Shown here: positions 1 through 6,427 of the stretch, piece after piece
Layout: the number at the start of each line of letters is the position of its first letter
Numbering within the stretch: position 1 is the stretch's first letter
NCBI GenBank assembly: GCA_020026285.1
Contig: JAHHQS010000192.1
Span: 1 to 6,427 of the forward strand
Direction: 5' to 3'
DNA length: 6,427 nt
DNA from: Parabacteroides sp.
GTDB taxonomy: Bacteria; Bacteroidota; Bacteroidia; Bacteroidales; Tannerellaceae
Program-made: the position numbers and the translations under genes
Notes under the pieces: generated by a model
What the model was told of the DNA's origin: nothing
Databases searched by the model: none
The model's input: only the letters and a program-made list of their open reading frames with translations

Positions 1-92
1 TTGAATGTATCATTTAGTATTTCTGCTTGACTTGAAAATGGAAACAATAATAATAGTATTGTTATTTTAATATAAAGTCTCAATTTGAACAT
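1..92 (-). CDS. Secreted or envelope protein, N-terminal fragment (runs off left edge)
   Basis: The frame opens with ATG at 92-90 and stays open to the window edge, giving 30 complete codons. The start MFKLRLYIKITILLLLFPF is a textbook Sec signal peptide: Lys/Arg at residues 3, 5 and 9, then a hydrophobic core at about 10-19. The following SSQA-E gives a plausible signal peptidase I site after Ala23, with no Cys for a lipobox. The mature protein therefore begins near Glu24 and should be exported to the periplasm or beyond. A well-formed Bacteroidota promoter lies 19 nt upstream, which supports both the start and the strand. The remainder is outside the window, so the function cannot be named. 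The frame is short, but signal peptide, promoter and start agree, so I regard the gene as real. Confidence 0.72.
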   Translation of the reverse strand, partial: MFKLRLYIKITILLLLFPFSSQAEILNDTF

Positions 93-111
93 AGTTACTT
101 GTGGTAAAATG

Positions 112-141
112 CAAAATTATAAAATAGGCCATTTCTATCAA
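112..141 (-). promoter_or_regulatory. Promoter of the left-edge secreted-protein gene
   Basis: On the minus strand, TTG (141-139) is followed by exactly 19 nt and then TAATTTTG (119-112). This fits the Bacteroidota sigma-ABfr consensus of TTG at -33 and TAnnTTTG at -7. The -7 box ends 19 nt before the ATG at 92, which leaves a leader of about 10-15 nt. It is the best match in the window because both boxes and the spacing agree. Confidence 0.6.
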
Positions 142-284
142 TATCTACTGAAAGGTAAAAATGATTGAAACTTGGCATTAAAATTGGTAAAATCTTATCA
201 TTATAATGTGTGGAATATTAGCAAAAAGCATATCAACTACGCTTAATATAGGAATTCAGCTTTTACATTTATAATAATACAGTT

Positions 285-638
285 TTATCTATTAGCATTA
301 TTTGCCTTTTTTTCCATATATTTTTTATATTCAGGTTCTCTTTTTTTATTCATTGGGAACCAACCTTTGATTACTCTGTCTCGTTGTTCGAATAATTCAA
401 GAATAGTCCAAAAAGAAGAAAATGAAAATACACCTAACATTGAAGATATTATCACATCTTGAATGTGTAGTGAACAAATAATTCCCAATATACCTAATAT
501 TAAGAAGAACCACCAACAGCGAGTGCCCAGATAGTACTCTGATTTAATTACAATTGGATGGAACACACCAATAATGATAAATGTGCTGATTCCAATAAAT
601 AATCCTGTCAGGCCGTTTTCGTATATAAAGTCTAACAT
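285..638 (-). CDS. DUF4491 family small membrane protein
   Basis: I recognise this as the DUF4491 family, small Bacteroidales inner-membrane proteins of about 100 residues with no established function. From the ATG at 638 it is 117 aa. There are three hydrophobic segments at about residues 11-30, 42-56 and 61-80. Family-typical stretches include GVFHPIVIKSEYYLGTRCWW between the first two segments, ELFEQRDRV after the third, and GWFPMNKKR in the basic tail, which is probably cytoplasmic. The frame is also open upstream to a TTG at 761, which would add 41 residues with a fourth hydrophobic stretch. I prefer the ATG: it restores the usual family length, TTG starts are uncommon in this group, and a -7-like box lies inside the extension. 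The gene is visibly more AT-rich than enolase. It is transcribed away from the thioesterase gene. Confidence 0.82.
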   Translation of the reverse strand: MLDFIYENGLTGLFIGISTFIIIGVFHPIVIKSEYYLGTRCWWFFLILGILGIICSLHIQDVIISSMLGVFSFSSFWTILELFEQRDRVIKGWFPMNKKREPEYKKYMEKKANNANR

Positions 639-706
639 ATTAATTTTCTGACTTATATTAGAGTTATTAATTATGTTATTTGTATTTATTCCAAAGAATA
701 TTCCTA

Positions 707-714
707 CAAAAGTA
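707..714 (-). promoter_or_regulatory. Possible -7 element of the DUF4491 gene
   Basis: TACTTTTG on the minus strand matches TAnnTTTG exactly. It would place transcription start near 700, about 60 nt before the ATG at 638 and downstream of the alternative TTG start at 761. No TTG sits at the expected -33 distance, only a T-rich run, and the DNA is AT-rich, so this may be chance. If real, it argues for the shorter protein. Confidence 0.3.
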
Positions 715-818
715 ATTAGAAATATTTGAAAAAATATCTTTTTGCTGAAAAAAATGACCAAAACGTATAATAATTTTCAATGACTACATTTTTAATATTT
801 AGAGAGAGTTAAAATGTT

Positions 819-826
819 TATATTTG
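819..826 (+). promoter_or_regulatory. -7 element of the thioesterase gene
   Basis: TATATTTG matches the Bacteroidota TAnnTTTG box exactly and lies 27 nt before the ATG at 854, implying a leader of about 20 nt. There is no TTG at the -33 position; the nearest candidate is the TTT at 798-800. Confidence 0.42.
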
Positions 827-853
827 CACTAGTTTATAATTTATGTTTTGAAA

Positions 854-1225
854 ATGGAAACAGGATTGACTTTTACCAGTAATACAATTGTCTCAGAGAA
901 AAATATAGCCAAGACAATGGGCTCCGGTGATTTGGAAGTGTTTGCAACTCCGTCTATGGCTGCATTGATGGAAAATGCTGCAATGAATGCAGTTGCTCAT
1001 GAATTACCCATTGGATCTACTACTGTAGGTTCTTTATTGGAAATTTCACATAACCGACCTTCCGGATTAGGGGAGGCGGTTTCAGCTACTGCTACTCTTG
1101 AAGCGGTAGAAGGACGTAAACTTACGTTCTCGGTGGTTGCCAAGGATTCTAAGGGAGTAATTGGCGAGGGTAAACATATACGTTTTATAGTGGATTGTGC
1201 AAAATTCATGTCCAAGTTGGGATAG
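854..1225 (+). CDS. FlK-like hotdog-fold acyl-CoA thioesterase
   Basis: A 123-residue single-domain protein of the hotdog superfamily, closest in pattern to the fluoroacetyl-CoA thioesterase (FlK) group. The central helix carries ATPSMAALMENAA (residues 31-43), followed by the strand segment GSTTVGSLLEISHNRPSGLG (54-73). The Streptomyces cattleya FlK triad is Thr42, Glu50 and His76. Here Thr32, Glu40 and His66 fall at the same mutual spacing, each shifted by ten, so the catalytic set appears intact. The FlK lid residue Phe36 would correspond to Asp26 at that offset, so fluoroacetate specificity should not be assumed. The likely role is hydrolysis of a small acyl-CoA in the cytoplasm; the substrate is unknown. 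The start is the ATG at 854; a TTG two codons earlier (848) is less likely. It probably acts as a dimer, as the family does. The gene is separated from enolase by 102 nt containing a promoter-like box, so it is probably not in an operon with it. Confidence 0.85.
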   Translation: METGLTFTSNTIVSEKNIAKTMGSGDLEVFATPSMAALMENAAMNAVAHELPIGSTTVGSLLEISHNRPSGLGEAVSATATLEAVEGRKLTFSVVAKDSKGVIGEGKHIRFIVDCAKFMSKLG

Positions 1226-1276
1226 TATGCCTATAATAGGGTATTTTTATACGTTAAAATAGCAACTTTTGGTTAT

Positions 1277-1306
1277 TTTAGGATAGTGAATATCGGCGTA
1301 AATTTG
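1277..1306 (+). promoter_or_regulatory. Promoter of enolase
   Basis: TAAATTTG at 1299-1306 is an exact TAnnTTTG box. Nineteen nt upstream is TTT (1277-1279), a weak version of the -33 TTG. The box ends 21 nt before the enolase ATG, giving a predicted leader of only about 15 nt. An out-of-frame ATG at 1318 lies inside that leader. Confidence 0.5.
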
Positions 1307-1321
1307 CATAGTTAAAAATGA

Positions 1322-2608
<1,287 letters not shown>

Positions 2609-2636
2609 TAAGCAAATTATTTAGATTGTTATATAG

Positions 2637-2669
2637 GAAGAGTCTCTCGACGGGAGGCTCTTCTTTTTT
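2637..2669 (+). terminator. Intrinsic terminator of enolase
   Basis: A 12-bp stem (GAAGAGTCTCTC with CGGGAGGCTCTTC, two G-T wobbles) closes a three-base loop at 2649-2651 and is followed immediately by six T. It starts 28 nt after the enolase stop codon. This is the strongest terminator in the window. Confidence 0.9.
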
Positions 2670-2693
2670 ATTCGTCTTTATAAATAGATATAT

Positions 2694-2721
2694 AAAAAGG
2701 AGTATCATTTGATACTCCTTT
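2694..2721 (-). terminator. Terminator of flavodoxin, possibly bidirectional
   Basis: A perfect 11-bp inverted repeat, AAAGGAGTATC (2696-2706) with GATACTCCTTT (2711-2721), has a four-base loop. On the minus strand it ends in a run of T (complement of A2694-A2698) and lies 27 nt past the flavodoxin stop. On the plus strand it is followed by TATCTTTTT, so it could also catch read-through from enolase. With the hairpin at 2637 it insulates the two converging genes. Confidence 0.82.
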
Positions 2722-2747
2722 ATCTTTTTCGAATTGATACTTATGAA

Positions 2748-3254
2748 TTAAGCAATTTCAGGTTGGATTGCAGCAACCCAAGCTTCGATTCTTTCGTCAG
2801 TTTTGTCGTCTTCGTTAACTTCGTCGATTGCAAGACCTACGAATTTGCCATCAACGTTAGCTGTAGATTCATCGAATGTATAACCAGCAGCATCTACTGC
2901 TCCGATGAATTTGCAACCTGTGCCTTGAAGTTGGCTATAAAGTTCACCCATACCATTGCAGTATGTATCGCTGAATGAAGAAGAGTCGCCACAACCGAAC
3001 AAAGCAACGATTTTTCCGCTAAGGTCTTGACTTTTCAATTCTTCGATAAAGCTGTACCAATCATCTTGCAAGTCACCGCTACCCCAAGTTGAAGTACCTA
3101 GAATCAAAACTTCATATTGTTCAGTATCTGCAACAGATGCATTAGATACATCGTGAATATCACTATCATTTACGCCAAGTTTGGCTGCAATACGTTGTGC
3201 AATATCTTCAGTTGTTCCTGAAGTAGAGCCAAAGAAAATACCTGTTGTCTTCAT
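2748..3254 (-). CDS. fldA: Flavodoxin, long-chain type
   Basis: A 168-residue FMN protein that acts as a soluble low-potential one-electron carrier, often substituting for ferredoxin. The phosphate-binding loop GSTSGTTE is at residues 9-16. The first flavin loop TSTWGSGDLQDDW carries Trp57, and the second is GCGDSSSFSDTYCNGM (87-102). The extra loop of long-chain flavodoxins spans about 118-140 and is followed by FVGLAIDEVN. Relative to Anabaena flavodoxin (Trp57 and Tyr94 sandwich the isoalloxazine ring), Trp is kept at 57 but position 94 is Phe, with codon TTC. The protein is strongly acidic, as usual for the family. The ATG at 3254 puts the first beta strand (TTGIFFGS) right at the N-terminus. 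It is transcribed toward enolase and stops at the hairpin 2694-2721. It has its own promoter downstream of mutY. I see no clear Fur-box palindrome. Confidence 0.95.
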   Translation of the reverse strand: MKTTGIFFGSTSGTTEDIAQRIAAKLGVNDSDIHDVSNASVADTEQYEVLILGTSTWGSGDLQDDWYSFIEELKSQDLSGKIVALFGCGDSSSFSDTYCNGMGELYSQLQGTGCKFIGAVDAAGYTFDESTANVDGKFVGLAIDEVNEDDKTDERIEAWVAAIQPEIA

Positions 3255-3285
3255 TTTTAATTATTTTAAGTTAGAAATTTTAATA

Positions 3286-3316
3286 CAAATATCACATATT
3301 AATATGACTTCTGCAA
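3286..3316 (-). promoter_or_regulatory. Promoter of flavodoxin
   Basis: On the minus strand TTG (3316-3314) is followed by 20 nt and GATATTTG (3293-3286). That is one mismatch from TAnnTTTG, at the first base. The -7 box ends 31 nt before the ATG at 3254, implying a leader of about 25 nt. This indicates transcription independent of mutY. Confidence 0.45.
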
Positions 3317-3432
3317 TACCTAATTTGTTTAATTTAGTTTAAAAAATACCTAAAAATGAGGATGTTCGGACCTTTTAATAGTGCTAATAATAGCATGGTT
3401 TATATCGATTTTGGATATATAAATCTATTGAG

Positions 3433-4473
3433 CTATTCGCCATCAATTGACTTGAAGATCTTTGTTACAATTTTAGGGGTGGCATAGTTGTCCCTATCTT
3501 CTTTGTTTACATTTATAAATCCTTTAAAATGAGGAATTTGTTTTGTTGTCAGTCTGTAGCAGTCAACCCAAAGAATACGATGTGTGAGAATGTGTTTGAG
3601 CCCTTTTGCCACGACTTGAATACAGCTTGTGTCGTCTGTTAATTTTGCAATTCGGTTTAACACTTCTTTTTCTTCTGGAGGAGTCTCAAATTCTAACAGA
3701 TATGGCTCGTATAAACCTTGCCAAATATCGCCGGCTCCTCTGCGTCGTAAAAGTATCTTTTCATTATCTTCAATATAGATATATACTAAATATCTATTAA
3801 TGACTGTGGCCTTTTTTGATTTTACAGGAAGGTCTTGAATGGTCTTGTTCTGGAATGCCAAACATTTCCCGTTGAAAGGACATCTTTCACAATTAGGTAA
3901 CTTAGGTGTACATTGGATAGCCCCAAAGTCCATGATGGCTGAATTGTAAATGTGTGGATGCTTCTTGTCCAGCAATTCATTTGCCAATAGATTGAATTCT
4001 TTTTTACCTGCTGTGCTATCAATAGGGCTATGAATATCAAAAATTCTGGAGAGTACACGATATACATTACCATCTACTACGGCATAATTCTGATGATATG
4101 CAAAGGAACAAATGGCAGATGCGGTATATTCTCCAATTCCTTTTAATTGTCGGATTTCTTCGTATGTGGTAGGAAACGTTCCTCTCTCTGCAATTATTTT
4201 GGCTGACAGATGCAAATTGCGTGCGCGACTATAATATCCAAGACCTTGCCATTGTTTCAGGACATCGTCTTCGTTTGCTTCTGCAAGGCTGAACACATTT
4301 GGAAAGTGTTCAATGAATCGTTTATAATAATCCATTCCCTGGGCTACGCGTGTCTGTTGAAGAATAATTTCAGAAATCCAGATTAAGTAGGGATCTGTGA
4401 CATTTCTCCACGGCAAATCGTAGCGACCATTTGACTTGTACCAGTTTTCTAATATATTCGCGAAATCTTGCAT
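3433..4473 (-). CDS. mutY: A/G-specific adenine DNA glycosylase MutY
   Basis: Removes adenine mispaired with 8-oxoguanine, preventing G:C to T:A transversions (the GO base-excision repair system). At 346 aa it is full length. LPWR (20-23) leads into WISEIILQQTRVAQG (32-46) with catalytic Glu35. The helix-hairpin-helix is LKGIGEYTASAICSFAY (110-126), and VVDGNVYRVLSR (132-143) contains catalytic Asp135. The 4Fe-4S cluster ligands are Cys188, 195, 198 and 204, with the standard C-X6-C-X2-C-X5-C spacing. The C-terminal NUDIX-like 8-oxoG recognition domain runs from about 225 to the end and contains LLRRRGAGDIWQGLYEP (241-257). Its LKHILTHR (292-299) is the region corresponding to the 8-oxoG-contacting FSH loop of other MutY proteins. 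The ATG at 4473 gives the canonical N-terminus. The gene diverges from the nucleoside kinase gene and is not visibly in an operon. Confidence 0.97.
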   Translation of the reverse strand: MQDFANILENWYKSNGRYDLPWRNVTDPYLIWISEIILQQTRVAQGMDYYKRFIEHFPNVFSLAEANEDDVLKQWQGLGYYSRARNLHLSAKIIAERGTFPTTYEEIRQLKGIGEYTASAICSFAYHQNYAVVDGNVYRVLSRIFDIHSPIDSTAGKKEFNLLANELLDKKHPHIYNSAIMDFGAIQCTPKLPNCERCPFNGKCLAFQNKTIQDLPVKSKKATVINRYLVYIYIEDNEKILLRRRGAGDIWQGLYEPYLLEFETPPEEKEVLNRIAKLTDDTSCIQVVAKGLKHILTHRILWVDCYRLTTKQIPHFKGFINVNKEDRDNYATPKIVTKIFKSIDGE

Positions 4474-4478
4474 ATATA

Positions 4479-4486
4479 CAAAGGTA
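4479..4486 (-). promoter_or_regulatory. -7 element next to the mutY start
   Basis: TACCTTTG matches TAnnTTTG exactly but ends only 5 nt before the mutY ATG, so transcription would begin at or beside the start codon. No TTG lies 19-21 nt further upstream. Either mutY is leaderless or the match is fortuitous and the true promoter is elsewhere in the 154-nt divergent region. Confidence 0.3.
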
Positions 4487-4535
4487 GGAATAATTCAATA
4501 ATTGTAGAAAGTAAAATTTTCCTAAATACATTAGG

Positions 4536-4556
4536 TTTTAACTTTCAATGTTAAAA
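4536..4556. repeat. Short inverted repeat in the mutY-kinase divergent region
   Basis: TTTTAAC (4536-4542) and GTTAAAA (4550-4556) form a perfect 7+7 inverted repeat around a 7-nt centre, near the middle of the divergent intergenic region. Its position suits a dimeric regulator acting on both genes. It is very AT-rich and has no T-tract, so it may be a chance palindrome. Confidence 0.25.
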
Positions 4557-4594
4557 AAGTGTCGTTTAATGATGTTTAATTTATCAAAATTAAC

Positions 4595-4602
4595 TACTTT
4601 TA
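4595..4602 (+). promoter_or_regulatory. Possible -7 element of the nucleoside kinase gene
   Basis: TACTTTTA differs from TAnnTTTG only at the last base and ends 25 nt before the ATG at 4628, the usual distance in this window. No TTG stands at the -33 position. It is the best candidate seen, but weak. Confidence 0.28.
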
Positions 4603-4627
4603 CTCAACGATTCAAGACCTAAGTGAT

Positions 4628-6292
4628 ATGATAAAAATTTATTGTGTAAATACGAAAACCACCAAAGAATTTGTTGAAGGAACAACTTTGTTGGATATGC
4701 TTCCTGAGTTTGAATTTGACCAACCTTATCCTATCCTTTCAGCTAAGGTGAATAATGTTAGTCAAGGCCTAAAATATAGAGCCTTTAACAACCGACAGGT
4801 CGAATTTTTGGATTATCGTACTTATTTGGGAAGAAGTGTTTATTGTAACTCGCTATGTTTTTTGCTGTCTAAAGCCTTGACAGATATTTTCCCAAAGAGT
4901 AAAGTCTATATCCGCCGTCCAATTTCTAAAGGCTATTTTTGTACTGTTGACAAAGGTGACAATACAACTCTTACTCCTGATGAATTGGAAATGGTGCGCA
5001 ATCGAATGAAGCAGATTGTGGATGCTGATCTTCCTTTCCGTCGTTATGAAGTGAGACAAGAAGAAGCAGTTAAACTGTTTACTGAATTAGGATACTATGA
5101 CAAAGTGAGACTTTTGGAAACAGTAAATGATGTTTATGTAAATTACTACACTTTGGGTGATACTCCTGATTATTATTATGATGCTTTACTTTCCAGTGCA
5201 GGTTACTTGAAGGTATGGAGCTTGACAATGTATCGTGGAGGTTTGCTTTTAAGAGTTCCTGACAGACATCATCCGGAAAAATTAGCTCCTTTCTTTGAAC
5301 AGCCAAAGACATTTGAAGTCTTTTCTGAAAGTATCAAATGGAATAAGATAATGGGACTTGAAAACGTAGGTAATGTTAATCAAGCTTGTGCAAGGGGAGA
5401 GGCTTCTGACTTGATTAAAGTGGCTGAAGCATTACAGGAAAAGAAAATCGTTCAAATTGCAGAAGAAATTGATCGCCGTGTCAATTCAAGAACACCCTTG
5501 CGTATTGTTTTGATTACTGGACCGAGCAGTAGTGGTAAATCTACGTTTTGTAAACGTTTGAGTATTCAATTGAAGGCTTGTGGTTTGCGTCCGATTTCAT
5601 TCTCAACAGATGATTATTTTGTAAATCGTTTGGATACTCCGAAATTACCGGACGGTTCTTACGACTTCGATAATTTTGATACTGTTGACCATGAATATTT
5701 GCAGAATGACATCATTAAGTTAATGAACGGTGAAACTGTTGAAGTTCCTGAATATAACTTTACAACCGGTATCCGTGAAATGAACGGAAAGAAATTGAAA
5801 TTGGAAGAAGGAATGGTGCTCTTGGTAGAAGGTATTCATGCTCTAAATCCTAAATTGACGGACAGGGTTCCTGATGAATCCAAATATAAGATTTTCATTA
5901 ATACGATTACAAGTATCTCTTTGGATGATCATAATTGTATTCCAACAAGTGACAATCGTTTGTTGAGACGAATTATGAGAGATTATAATAAAGGTGCATT
6001 TACTGCTAAGGAATCTATTGCCAACTGGCCCAATGTTCGTAGAGCTGAGGTGAAATGGATTTATTCTTTCCAAGAGAATGCTGATGTAATGTTCAATTCA
6101 ACCTATATCCTTGAATTTGCAGTCCTTCGTGCTCATGCAGAACAAATATTAATGACTATTCCTAAAAATTGTCCTGAATATAGTGATGCACATCGTTTGA
6201 AGAAATTCTTAAACTACTTTACGCCTGTATCTGATAAAGATATTCCGTCAACTTCATTAATTAGAAGTTTCATTGGAGGTAGTAATCTATAG
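4628..6292 (+). CDS. Nucleoside (uridine-like) kinase with threonyl-tRNA synthetase-like N-terminus
   Basis: A 554-residue protein of a type common in Bacteroidales and usually annotated as nucleoside or uridine kinase. Residues 1-62 resemble a TGS domain. About 65-215 resemble the second additional domain of threonyl-tRNA synthetase, for example GRSVYCNSLCFLLSKAL (68-84) then ISKGYFCTVD (99-108). Where the synthetase has the metal-binding HxxxH, this protein has no His. The C-terminal half is a P-loop kinase of the uridine kinase/phosphoribulokinase family: Walker A GPSSSGKST (298-306), STDDYF (326-331) and an FDNFDTVDH segment (347-355). It continues with LLVEGIHALNP (398-408) and an Arg-rich lid RLLRRIMRDY (444-453). 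It probably phosphorylates uridine, cytidine or a related nucleoside using a nucleoside triphosphate, in the cytosol; the substrate is inferred from family membership only. The role of the N-terminal half is unknown. The ATG at 4628 begins the TGS strand directly. The next gene starts 25 nt downstream and may be co-transcribed. Confidence 0.9.
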   Translation: MIKIYCVNTKTTKEFVEGTTLLDMLPEFEFDQPYPILSAKVNNVSQGLKYRAFNNRQVEFLDYRTYLGRSVYCNSLCFLLSKALTDIFPKSKVYIRRPISKGYFCTVDKGDNTTLTPDELEMVRNRMKQIVDADLPFRRYEVRQEEAVKLFTELGYYDKVRLLETVNDVYVNYYTLGDTPDYYYDALLSSAGYLKVWSLTMYRGGLLLRVPDRHHPEKLAPFFEQPKTFEVFSESIKWNKIMGLENVGNVNQACARGEASDLIKVAEALQEKKIVQIAEEIDRRVNSRTPLRIVLITGPSSSGKSTFCKRLSIQLKACGLRPISFSTDDYFVNRLDTPKLPDGSYDFDNFDTVDHEYLQNDIIKLMNGETVEVPEYNFTTGIREMNGKKLKLEEGMVLLVEGIHALNPKLTDRVPDESKYKIFINTITSISLDDHNCIPTSDNRLLRRIMRDYNKGAFTAKESIANWPNVRRAEVKWIYSFQENADVMFNSTYILEFAVLRAHAEQILMTIPKNCPEYSDAHRLKKFLNYFTPVSDKDIPSTSLIRSFIGGSNL

Positions 6293-6317
6293 AAATATTA
6301 ATCTTATTGACTATAAA

Positions 6318-6427
6318 ATGGAAATAGTATTGAATTCACAAAGGGAAGGAAACTTATCTTCTTCATTATCATTAGAAGATTATTTGCCTTTATTAAATTA
6401 TTATATAAATTCATATGGGAGTTTTTC
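6318..6427 (+). CDS. Unrecognised protein, N-terminal fragment (runs off right edge)
   Basis: ATG at 6318 opens a frame of 36 complete codons with no stop before the window edge, starting MEIVLNSQREGNLSSSLSLE. There is no signal peptide or membrane segment in the visible part; after a Ser-rich stretch it becomes aromatic and hydrophobic (DYLPLLNYY, residues 21-29). The start lies 25 nt after the kinase stop with no terminator or clear TAnnTTTG box between them, which suggests co-transcription with the kinase gene. I do not recognise the family. The short visible length means a chance open frame cannot be excluded, but the spacing and strand favour a real gene. Confidence 0.55.
   Translation, partial: MEIVLNSQREGNLSSSLSLEDYLPLLNYYINSYGSF

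Noticed and set aside
997..1215. Minus-strand 72-codon frame inside the thioesterase gene.
   Set aside because: Antisense to a gene with an intact catalytic triad and no start signals of its own; the same reasoning applies to the reverse frames inside eno and the kinase gene.
1230..1249. Small palindrome CCTATAATAGG followed by GTATTTTTAT just after the thioesterase stop, a possible terminator.
   Set aside because: The stem is only 4 bp with a 3-nt loop and the T-run is interrupted, too weak to call as an intrinsic terminator.
2709..2978. Plus-strand 89-codon open frame overlapping the flavodoxin gene and its terminator.
   Set aside because: It begins within the terminator hairpin and is antisense to a clear flavodoxin; it is a shadow frame.
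3382..3395. Hairpin TGCTA-ATAA-TAGCA downstream of mutY.
   Set aside because: Five AT-rich base pairs and no T-tract on either side; not a credible terminator or RNA element.
3356..3487. Plus-strand 43-codon frame beginning MRMFGPFNSANNSMVYIDFG between flavodoxin and mutY.
   Set aside because: Its 3' part is antisense to the end of mutY, it has no promoter box at a suitable distance and no recognisable motif; a frame this long is expected occasionally by chance in AT-rich DNA.
3822..4073. Minus-strand 83-codon frame overlapping mutY in another phase, possible frameshift.
   Set aside because: mutY is intact and continuous across this stretch, including the Fe-S cysteines, so this is an out-of-phase shadow.
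4474..4627. The divergent mutY-kinase region as a possible riboswitch or small RNA locus.
   Set aside because: At 154 nt it shows only a short AT-rich inverted repeat and weak promoter boxes; no conserved riboswitch core or strong folded structure is visible.

Overview
The window looks like a core chromosomal segment from the order Bacteroidales (phylum Bacteroidota). Three things point there. Several genes are preceded by the Bacteroidota sigma-ABfr type -7 element TAnnTTTG and lack purine-rich Shine-Dalgarno sequences. The DNA is AT-rich. The gene set includes a DUF4491 membrane protein, an enolase with the [14 protein letters not shown] active-site stretch, a long-chain flavodoxin, and a roughly 550-residue nucleoside kinase with a synthetase-like N-terminus. 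The genus cannot be fixed from the sequence alone.

Layout. Positions 1-92 (minus) hold the first 30 codons of a secreted protein that runs off the left edge; it has a clear signal peptide and the best promoter in the window. A small DUF4491 membrane protein follows (285-638, minus), with a possible but doubtful N-terminal extension to 761. An FlK-like hotdog thioesterase (854-1225, plus) and enolase (1328-2608, plus) come next. A 12-bp-stem terminator follows enolase, and a second hairpin ends the flavodoxin gene, which reads toward it (2748-3254, minus). mutY (3433-4473, minus) lies upstream of flavodoxin and diverges from the nucleoside kinase gene (4628-6292, plus). An unrecognised open frame begins 25 nt after the kinase gene and leaves the right edge (6318-6427, plus).

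Function. These are mostly independent housekeeping genes: glycolysis (enolase), low-potential electron transfer (flavodoxin), oxidative-damage repair (MutY), acyl-CoA hydrolysis (thioesterase) and probable nucleoside phosphorylation (kinase). Most have their own promoter-like elements. The only likely co-transcription is the kinase gene with the partial right-edge gene. No mobile element, CRISPR array, tRNA, rRNA or defence-type cluster is visible. No intergenic stretch reaches 300 bases.

I found no convincing evidence of a wholly new system. The points most worth a second look are the kinase's synthetase-derived N-terminus, which lacks the metal-binding histidines; the exact match of the thioesterase to the FlK catalytic triad; the Phe in place of Tyr at the flavodoxin flavin-stacking position; the possible leaderless mutY transcript; and the two unidentified genes cut by the window edges.
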